From contig NC_085141.1 of assembly GCF_024139115.2 (NCBI RefSeq), positions 401,664,390 to 401,728,389 of the forward strand: a stretch of DNA of 64,000 nucleotides, given 5' to 3'. Every line of letters starts with the position of its first letter. Position 1 is the first letter of the stretch. This stretch comes from Armigeres subalbatus. Taxonomy: Eukaryota > Arthropoda > Insecta > Diptera > Culicidae. A program made the translations under genes and the position numbers. Below are positions 57,010-64,000 of this stretch, piece by piece. The notes below the pieces were generated by a model that did not search any database, was not told the origin of the DNA, and saw only the letters and a program-made list of their open reading frames with translations.

Positions 57010-57850
57010 ATGCCTAAACTCTTCCAGTAATTCCTCAAAAAGATCTTCCATGAATTCTTTGGAAGATCCTCCCCGAATTATATTGGATGTCCCTCTAGGG
57101 AATCCTCCAGGAATTCATCCGGAAGTTACTTCACAAATTCCTCCAGAAGCTCTTCCGGAAGTTTCTCCAGAAGTACCTTTACAAATTCGTTGGAAAATGC
57201 CTCACAATTGCTCCGTCAGTTCTTTCAGGAATTTCTCTGGAAGGTTTCACAAGAATTCCACCGGAAGATCTTCCAGGAAATGCTTCAAAAGTTCCTCTAG
57301 GAATTCGTTGTGATGTTCCTCAAGAGATTCCTCTAGAATTTCCTCCTGGAATTTCTCGGAATTTTTTGGGAGTTCCTCCACAAGTTCCGTTAGGAATTCC
57401 TCCGGAAGTATCGCCAGTAATTCCTCCAGAATTTTCCCCAGAAATTCTTCTGATAAATCCTCCAAAACCTGCTCCTAGAATTCCTCGGGAAGATTCTACA
57501 GAAATTTCTTGGAAGTACATTCAGGAAACCCTCCGGATATTCCTTTTTGAAATCACCCAGAAGTTCCTTCAGAAACTTTTTCAGAAGGTATTCCAAGAAT
57601 TCGTTGGAAAGTTCCTCCGCATCCGCAAGCTTCTTTAGGAATTTCTAAGGAAGTTTCGTAAGTTTCTCCAGAAATTCCTTCAGAATTTCTTCCAGGAACT
57701 CTTCCAGAATTTTGTTAGGAAGTTGTTCCAGTAATGCCCACAAAAGTTTCTCCACGATTTTCTGGAAGTTCCTTCCTTTTTCGAAAGTTGCACTAGAAAC
57801 TCTTCCAGGAATTTCTTCGGAAGGTTCTACAGGATTTCCTCCGAAAGTTC
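57010..57850. repeat. TTCCTCCGGAA-type minisatellite
   Basis: Degenerate 12-15 bp repeats such as GAATTCCTCCGGAAGTTCC and GAATTTCTTCCAGGAA. It reads open in several frames (PEVSPEVP on plus, EEFLEEL on minus) because the unit lacks stops; these are not genes. A related decayed stretch follows the RTE element at 59735-60035. Confidence 0.95.
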
Positions 57851-57857
57851 CTCTGGG

Positions 57858-58917
57858 ACAAGCGAGCGTGGGCAGACTCTCTGGCCGACGAAGGAAAGAG
57901 AGCCACCGCAACCGAGGACATTCGCCTCCTCTACGATATCTCACGACGCTCAAGCGGGGCGAAGATGAATGCAACTATGCCTGTGAAAGACGCGAATGAT
58001 CAGTTATTGACCAACCCAACTGACCAGCTGAAACGCTGGTTCGAGCACTTCGAACAACTTTTCCAAGTGCCAGCCAGGCCAACACCACCTCGGCATGATC
58101 TGCCTAGGATCCGACGTATAACATGCGTCAATACCGAAGCTTCATCACTGCTAGAGATTCAAACAGCCATCCAAAGCATGAAATCGAATAAAGCCCCAGG
58201 GGTCGATCGCATATCAGTCGAGATGCTCAAAGCTGACCGCATGACATCCGCTCAACTACTGCATCGTTTATTTCGTAATATCTGGGACACCGCAACTTTC
58301 CCGGTCGACTGGATGCAAGGTATCTTAGGGAAGATACCCCAAAAGGGGGACCTGACTATATGAGCTAACTGGCAAGGCATTATGTAGCTGTGTACCGTTC
58401 TCAAAGTTCTATGCAAAGTTATCCTAGCCAGGATTCAGGAGAAGACCGATGCGACTCTCCGGCGGCAGCAGGCCGGATTCCGTGCCGGAAGATCCTGTGT
58501 GGACCATATTGTCACGCTCCGCATCATTCTGGAGCAGGTCAACGAATTCCAAGAGTCCCTTTACTTGGTATTCATTGACTACGAAAAAGCTTTCGACCGT
58601 CTCAATCACGAGAATATGTGGGCGCCCTGAGACGCAAGGGGGTTCCTGAGAAAATCATCGAAATTCTGGTTGGTGCGATTGACCGTGAACCAAACCGCGG
58701 TCTGTTTTGGCAGCCTATAACCATGGAGCACCTAAACGACTTCGAATTGGCGGATGATGTTGCACTCCTCGCTCAACGGCGCTCTGATATGCAGAGTAAG
58801 CTCCACGACCTTGCCGAGCGCTCCTCTTCCGCAGGCTTAGTAATCAACGTCAACAAAACCAAATGGCTTACACAACCTCACTTGATCAGTACCGTTGCTG
58901 ATGAAGAATGTGTATAG
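57858..58917 (+). pseudogene. RTE-type reverse transcriptase, broken
   Basis: DIRLLYDISRRSSGAKMNAT, LLTNPTDQLKRWFEHFEQLF, SMKSNKAPGVDRISVEMLKA and FPVDWMQGILGKIPQKGDL, then a stop at 58361-58363. Further blocks in shifted frames: RRQQAGFRAGRSCVDHIVTL, YLVFIDYEKAFDRLNHENMW (first catalytic Asp), GVPEKIIEILVGAI and NDFELADDVALLAQRRSDMQ, which contains the ADD catalytic pair. The GLRQG block between them is deleted. At least two frameshifts and two stops. Confidence 0.9.
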
Positions 58918-59078
58918 CCGCCAGACATTCTAAATACTCACGCTCCTCTAATGTGGACGTGTACAATACACATGTGGAAGTATTGGCTTGAGAAATGCAT
59001 TGCGAGTGATTTGACTATGCGTCCAATTTGGGAATCTCGAGCTCGTTCAGTAGCCGCTAGGTTGCGAAGGCCGACGGA

Positions 59079-59290
59079 GGTCCTTCGTAGCTTAGTTGGT
59101 TAAAGCACCAGTCTAGCGTACTGTAGGGTCATGGGTTCGAGTCCCATCGAAGGGAAAGTGGTTACCTCCAATACTTTTTCCAAATCAATATCTTCCACAT
59201 AACGTACATATTCACATATGAGTTTTCATAACATTGTAAATTAACGTCCAAGTCGGGTGGTTTAATCCCCGGAAATAGGCAATTACCTTT
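59079..59290 (+). mobile_element. tRNA-derived SINE with a fully folding tRNA-like head
   Basis: 59081-59154 folds as a cloverleaf: acceptor TCCTTCG/CGAAGGG, D stem GCTT/AAGC, anticodon loop CTAGCGT (AGC, Ala) and T arm ATGGG-TTCGAGT-CCCAT. The A box (TAGCTTAGTTGG) and B box (GGTTCGAGTCC) are intact. About 135 bp of unrelated body follows. A degraded relative at 46495 and its location inside an RTE copy favour a SINE over a functional tRNA gene; the Ala-type G3-U70 pair is absent. Confidence 0.75.
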
Positions 59291-59645
59291 GATTGAAGTG
59301 AAATATGTGCTATTATACGCTAGCGAAACATGGTGTGTATCAGTGGAGAACACTCAAACGCTGCAGGTATTCATTAACAGATGCCTCAAACAACGAGCTG
59401 CATCGTCGTTGTCACCAGAGGCCGATAGCAACAGAAATTCGGGATCGGAAGTGAGGCTGGTTCGGCCACACTCTACTTAGGGGCGGAAACGAAATCTGTA
59501 AACAAACATTAGACTGGAACCCAACGGGACATCGCAGCAGAAGCAGACTCAGAGGTTCATGGCGGCGAAGCCTCAATAAAAAAGTAAAAGAAGCCGACCA
59601 AAATCTAACCTGGCAACAGGTTAAAGCAATAGCTTAGAAACGCTC
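59291..59645 (+). pseudogene. RTE-type C-terminal end
   Basis: LLYASETWCVSVENTQTLQV and FINRCL, then in other frames RRPIATEIRDRK, GWFGHTLLRGGNEICKQTL, DWNPTGHRSRRRLRGSWRRS and LTWQQVKAIA. This is the conserved C-terminus after the reverse transcriptase in this RTE family. A stop replaces the residue after DRK and another follows KAIA. Confidence 0.88.
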
Positions 59646-59734
59646 AGGAATGAGATCATTAAAGTCGGCCCTTTGCACTACCGGAGGTATACAGGATCCA
59701 TAAGTAAGTAAAGTAAGTAATTTAGTTAAAAAAT

Positions 59735-60040
59735 ACTCTAAAGTTCAGAAATTCCACTAGAAACTATTGCAGACATTACTCCGTGAGTTCCTCCAGAAAT
59801 TGGCTTAGGAATTCTTTTAATTTTGCCCTAGAATTTCCTCCTGAAATTTTTCCTTGAGATAATCCACGATATCCCTTCATCAATTCTTCATAAACTCCTT
59901 ATTAATTATTTTGAGAACTGTACAGTCATTTCTTCTGATTTTTTTTTCAAAACTCACATAGAATTCTTCATCCTTGGGAATTCTCCCGGAAAATTGTTTA
60001 GCAATTCTTTGAAAGTTTCTTCATGAATTGCTCTGAACAT
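59735..60040. repeat. Decayed TTCCTCC minisatellite, right of the RTE element
   Basis: AATTCCACTAGAAA, GTTCCTCCAGAAATTGG, AGAATTTCCTCCTGAAATTT and later diverged copies. It continues the array at 57010-57850, so the RTE copy probably lies within one original minisatellite. Confidence 0.75.
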
Positions 60041-60044
60041 TTAG

Positions 60045-61750
60045 CTTAGCTTTGACTGACTACACATATCGATGGTTACTACTCCTGACTACTTGCTTCT
60101 ACTCTTATCAGAATTAGTGAATTTGCACAAAGAATCATCTGAATGATTGATTGGGATTGTTCAAGCATTCTCAGTGTGTAAGATTCAGTGACTCAAATAT
60201 CCAAATGATCAATAACGGCGACGTCCTGTTAGTCAATTAGGGAGTGAGAAGGAATATTGTAGGTGATTTTTGCTGAATTGAAGACCGTGTTCACCTTTGC
60301 GTCTCAACAAAAGAAACAGGAAGGATTATCAGTTAGTCAGTAGGTATCGTTTGATCTGAATTCGCTCTGATGAGCGACGCATTCGTGTCATTTTTTTACA
60401 CAATGATTTTAACTAATTATGATTCGGCCGAACAAAGAAATTACCATGGAAATTCTTCCAATGGGTGAGTAAATTTGATGAACCTCTGCGCAGATCTATA
60501 TTGAATGAATGATGAGTAGACGAATTATCCAGACGAATATTATTCAATGGGATTGTATAAACTCGTCTTTTTTTTCTTTGTGATGTCTGATGACAGACGG
60601 CTGGGACCAATCATGGTCCATCTCGCCAATAAACTCGTCTTATGACAAGTGAAGACATTCTACTAAAAAGCTCAAAATAATTTTCTTATCGAATTATCCA
60701 TGTTTTCAGCTCCCTGCCCAAAAGTTAGGTTAGAGTCCCGAAACAATGATTGCAAATAGTCTTTTTCGGTCATAAAGAATGCATGTGCAAAATTTCAGAC
60801 AAATGAAATAAAAACAGATTTCAAATTTTGGAAGAAAATTGTCATTTTCGGTGAAACCGCTGCCCGTTTCAACCTTGATAAGCATTCAATTAATATCATT
60901 CTCGTAGATATTGACCTTGGATACGTAAAACTGGTCGGGAATAATCTGTTTTGTTTGTATACGCTCGTTAATTTTTCGACAACCAGTCAAAATAATCAAT
61001 CAAGTTCAAGTGAAAATAAATGAATCAAAAACGTTTTCACAGATAATAATCTTGGAAGAGGCACCCATCCATCATGCTGCATTAACAAGCAATTTCCAAA
61101 AGCTAACCAACCCCATTGACAAACGATCGTGATAAGGGCACTACGCCGAAGCGGCTTGCCAGAGCCAGAAAAAAAGTGGGGAGCAACGAAGACAAATGCT
61201 ACTCAAACATCGTTAAAATACAGTAAATTTAAATTAAAAGATTTATCGCCGGTTGAGATTTTCTTATCGATTTCCGTCCTACGAAGTACTTGCTCCGCGC
61301 TATCTCATAGAAGACCGCACTGAGAGCGCCCCGCGCTGAAAACTGACTGGCTGATGGCTTCTCGCGTGATGGTTCGGTGGTGACAGTTTTCCACGATGAC
61401 GGTGACGATGGATCCAGATTTTCCCATCCATTTTCCTCTGGAGACACTTTACAAGCGGCTGCTCTCGGCGCTTCAGGGAAACAACTTTATTCTTTCTTGC
61501 TCCTAAGCTGATTACAATAATGTTGTTTTATGGTTGCGGCCGGTAATTGAATCGAGTCTTTTCCTTCGAATCAATACGCGAAGATGGTTTATGGAAGTTT
61601 CCTGTTTATTTGCTTTTAGCAAAATGAAGCGGAAATGCATCTTGATTTTTTTTAGTTCAAGGCAGGCGTTCGGTTCTTAATGGTGTCTTATGAAAAAATG
61701 GGTGAATGGAAGAAAAAATGCAGAGGAAACAGTAGCATGGTTCGAACCTA
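60045..61750. other. No supported gene
   Basis: GACTGACTACACATATCGATGG near 60053 looks like a dispersed repeat word. A GC-richer patch at 61260-61480 holds short overlapping ORFs without motifs; it might be regulatory or coding relic. Confidence 0.35.
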
Positions 61751-61755
61751 ATTAA

Positions 61756-63035
61756 CCTTTTGTCTGTGCTCTGGGGTCAATATGACCCCAGGCCACTTTG
61801 AGTGGCTGCCATTTTTTAAGTTTTCAACCGATTCTCCTAATTTTTGGTAGTTTGGTAAAACTCGCCGAGATCTGTCTCCTAGGTGCAAATTCGCTTGAAT
61901 AATCTTGAAAATATGCGCTACAGTGTCCATTTTTCGAAAAACTTACGTTGTCTGTGCTCTGGGGTCAAATTGCTATAACTATTTTAATGTTTGGCCAATT
62001 TTGGATTTTGGGGCTGTTTCGAAAGATAATTTAATCATCTTTCAGGTCGTTACCAAAGATTGACTTTAGGTGGGCGGGTACATCGCGGGAGGGTTTTCGT
62101 AAAAGGGTACAAAACAGTGATTTTTATGCTTATTTTATTATATCTGAAAATCCTACCCATTTTGGACTGCATCTTTTCAAAAGGTTATGCAAGAAGGCGT
62201 CTGCTTTGACATGAGACATTGATTAGTTTAGCGCTTGGTCGCCAGGTGGCGGTATATTTGAATTCATTATTTTAGACTACTCAAGTAACTCCGATGTATG
62301 GAATTTTCCTCATTGTAAATATTCTTATCGCACAATTTTGAAATTTGTAAAGATGACGTCTGTAACAAAGTTCGTCTGGTGGAAATAGACTGTCATGTGA
62401 CGGAATAAATAATAAGGAAATTTACAAATAGGCGGCGCTAGTGTACTTGCAATATTCTTGCATACATGAAATATTGCTTTAGCTTGAGATCCCTCATACC
62501 TACACCCAAGTTGTATTCGACAACATTGTTCAGGATGTCTAGCACTACAAAGCGGTGCTCAATATAATGAGCACTTCTTCCCATTTTTAATTTATGCGAT
62601 AATAATATTTACACTGAGGAGAATTCTATATATCGGAATATCTTGAGTAGTCTAAAATAATGAATTCAAATATACCAAAACCTGGCGGCCGAGTTCTAAA
62701 CTTATCAACGCCTCATGCCAAAGCACATGCCTTCCTGCATAGCCTTTTTTTAAAAGTTGCAGTTCAAAATGGGTAGGATTTTCGGATATAAGTAAAATAA
62801 TTATGAAAAATCACTGTTTTTGTACCCTTGTTCACTAAAACCCCTCCCCGCGATGTACCCGCCCACCTATAGTCAATCTTTGGTAACGACCTGAAAGATG
62901 ATTAAATTATTTTTCGAAACAGCCCAAAAAATCAAAAATTGGCCAAACATTAAAAAAGTTATAGCAATTTCAATTTGGGGTCAATTTGACCCCAGAGCAC
63001 AGACAACGTAAGTTTTTTTGAGCACAGACAGAAGG
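61756..63035. mobile_element. 1.28-kb TTAA-flanked foldback element
   Basis: TTAA lies at 61752-61755 and 63036-63039. Ends are CCTTTTGTCTGTGCTC and GAGCACAGACAGAAGG. Arms of about 360 bp (61945-62305 and 62650-63015) are inverted copies with roughly 90 percent identity by eye, around a loop of about 340 bp. The palindromic motif GGGGTCAATATGACCCC and its variants lie near each end, and the left arm has an extra 170 bp with a second TCTGTGCTCTGGGGTCAA. TTAA target and CC(C/T)T termini suit the piggyBac superfamily. No transposase. Confidence 0.88.
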
Positions 63036-63250
63036 TTAATTATTATGGTACAGTGAAAAGTGATCGACTGACGCGATACGACATGACATTTGCCGTGATC
63101 CGGCTTAGATCCATTATTTAGTACTCGACGTGCCATCAGCCTTGCATTTTTTTACATTTTGAGAAGGGTTGTAGTTCGTTTGATTGGGCTTACTAGAGAC
63201 CGTCGTAAATGATACTAGCGAAAAAATTACCAAAATTCATAGTGACATGA

Positions 63251-63284
63251 AATTGTGCTGCGTACCTTATATGGTGGAGTGGGA
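63251..63284 (+). pseudogene. Short RTE-type remnant
   Basis: Reads IVLRTLYGGV, matching VLRTIYGGVQ at 34.5 kb and VLRTIFGGVQ at 2.9 kb. Only about 11 codons remain. Confidence 0.5.
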
Positions 63285-63289
63285 TCACA

Positions 63290-64000
63290 GATTAAAAACC
63301 GAAATGTATTACAGAATTGTTTGAAAGAAAAAGCCTTTTGTCACGAAAAAAAACATCTTAGTAACGAAAACCAATACATTTGATATTATTTTTTGTTCGG
63401 ATCTTAATACGAATATGAAAGATTGAGACAAAAATAAAGCAGTCATCGTACATGCCAACCCTGTCTAATCACACAGAAATCCCGGTGCAATGAAGAGAGA
63501 ACGGCGACAACTTTCCAATTCGGCGACAGACACGTCCAATTGCATTGAGCACGTAGAGCCCCGAAAGTACCGAGTAAAAGTTTCACGACTAAACACATGC
63601 ACTGCATAAAAAGGAAAGGATCGTTCTGCCAAAGTTCTGCCTGGCAGCGTTCTGCTCTGAATGCCTCCTAAAATGAACTTCATCGGACGAGATCGAAAGG
63701 TAAAGATAAGCAGATTCCAGCGGGCCATAGGTGCCGGGACCGAACTCTTCGCCCGGAGTGCCACATTTGCATTTCATGGTGCAAACGAACATATTACAGC
63801 TGACAGTTCCCGTTCACGAATCATGGGTGACATCGTCGGACTTTGTCACCGAGTCGAACCTGGGGGTCACCCTTTTCTCATTTATGGAAGGAGTAGGGGG
63901 CAATCGCTCAACTTCTGTTTACGGTCCAACATAACACAAAACATGCTCTTCAGGCTGCTGATTGATACATTCGAGTGCCGAGTGCTTTCGAAGTTGTGTC
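63290..64000. other. No confirmed gene
   Basis: Overlapping ORFs at 63465-63934 lie in a GC-richer patch. One minus-strand frame (CKCGTPGEEFGPGTYGPLES) looks protein-like but has no known motif, and none is called. Confidence 0.3.

Larger units (their letters stand above)
57858..59725 (+). mobile_element. RTE-type element, second family, 5' truncated, (TAAG)n tail
   Basis: Coding remnants run from before the reverse transcriptase to the C-terminus and the copy ends with TAAGTAAGTAAAGTAAGTAA (59702-59722), the short-repeat tail usual for RTE. It is interrupted by a SINE at 59079. It is bracketed by the TTCCTCC minisatellite on both sides. Confidence 0.85.

Noticed and set aside
57050..57974. 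Glu/Phe/Leu-rich and Pro/Glu-rich ORFs on both strands
   Set aside because: Products of the stop-free TTCCTCCGGAA minisatellite.
59081..59154. Functional tRNA-Ala gene
   Set aside because: It folds as a cloverleaf, but lacks the G3-U70 identity pair, carries a SINE body downstream, has a degraded relative at 46.5 kb and sits inside a retroelement.

Overview
The window looks like a transposon-dense, AT-rich stretch of an insect nuclear genome, most likely a culicine mosquito of the Aedes type. I infer this from spliced genes with GT..AG introns, several non-LTR retrotransposon clades (R1, RTE, a PHD-finger CR1/L2-like LINE), tRNA-derived SINEs with short target duplications, and many TA- or TTAA-flanked MITEs. 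No host gene is recognised with confidence. Nothing prokaryotic (operons, Shine-Dalgarno sites, CRISPR) is present.

Layout. 1-5 kb: the 5' three exons of an uninterrupted FLYWCH/MULE transposase gene on the minus strand, running off the left edge, followed by a foldback element (2127-4105) whose inverted arms are arrays of a 15-16 bp unit (GACAAAAGGTCGAAG) and which has a 10-bp target duplication; then an unexplained ORF with a good splice acceptor and a polyadenylation signal (4138-4527) and a second, solo foldback arm. 6.6-11.7 kb: a TA-flanked DNA element holding an inverted-arm MITE that in turn holds an internally deleted R1-clade retrotransposon with a 14-bp target duplication. 12.3-14.9 kb: a TTA-flanked, Harbinger-like non-autonomous element built from complementary simple-sequence arms, with two further MITEs nested inside. 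15.9-19.3 kb: a tandem array of about 167 bp units that grew inside a dispersed repeat whose single-unit form is seen at 41.8-42.1 kb. 19.6-25.6 kb: repeat fragments, a piece of RTE reverse transcriptase and MITEs.

25.7-32.1 kb is one old LINE (PHD-finger ORF1, endonuclease and reverse transcriptase ORF2) broken by a TA MITE, a tandem-repeat-ended MITE with an approximate 9-bp target duplication, and a 2.2 kb second retroelement with a 25-bp target duplication that itself carries a SINE with an 11-bp target duplication. 32.6-49 kb: hairpin MITEs, an RTE C-terminal fragment, a tRNA-derived SINE, an (AT)n tract and two unrecognised broken coding-like stretches. 49.6-52.3 kb: a second foldback element with the same 15-16 bp arms around about 2.3 kb of almost pure purine on the plus strand. 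53.7-59.7 kb: two defective RTE-type elements of different families separated by a near-perfect hairpin MITE and a TTCCTCC-GGAA minisatellite. 61.8-63.0 kb: a TTAA-flanked foldback element.

The most interesting system is the set of tandem-repeat-armed foldback elements next to an apparently intact MULE gene. The data suggest, but do not prove, that the MULE is the mobilising partner. All family names rest on recognised protein motifs and terminal structure; no database search was possible.
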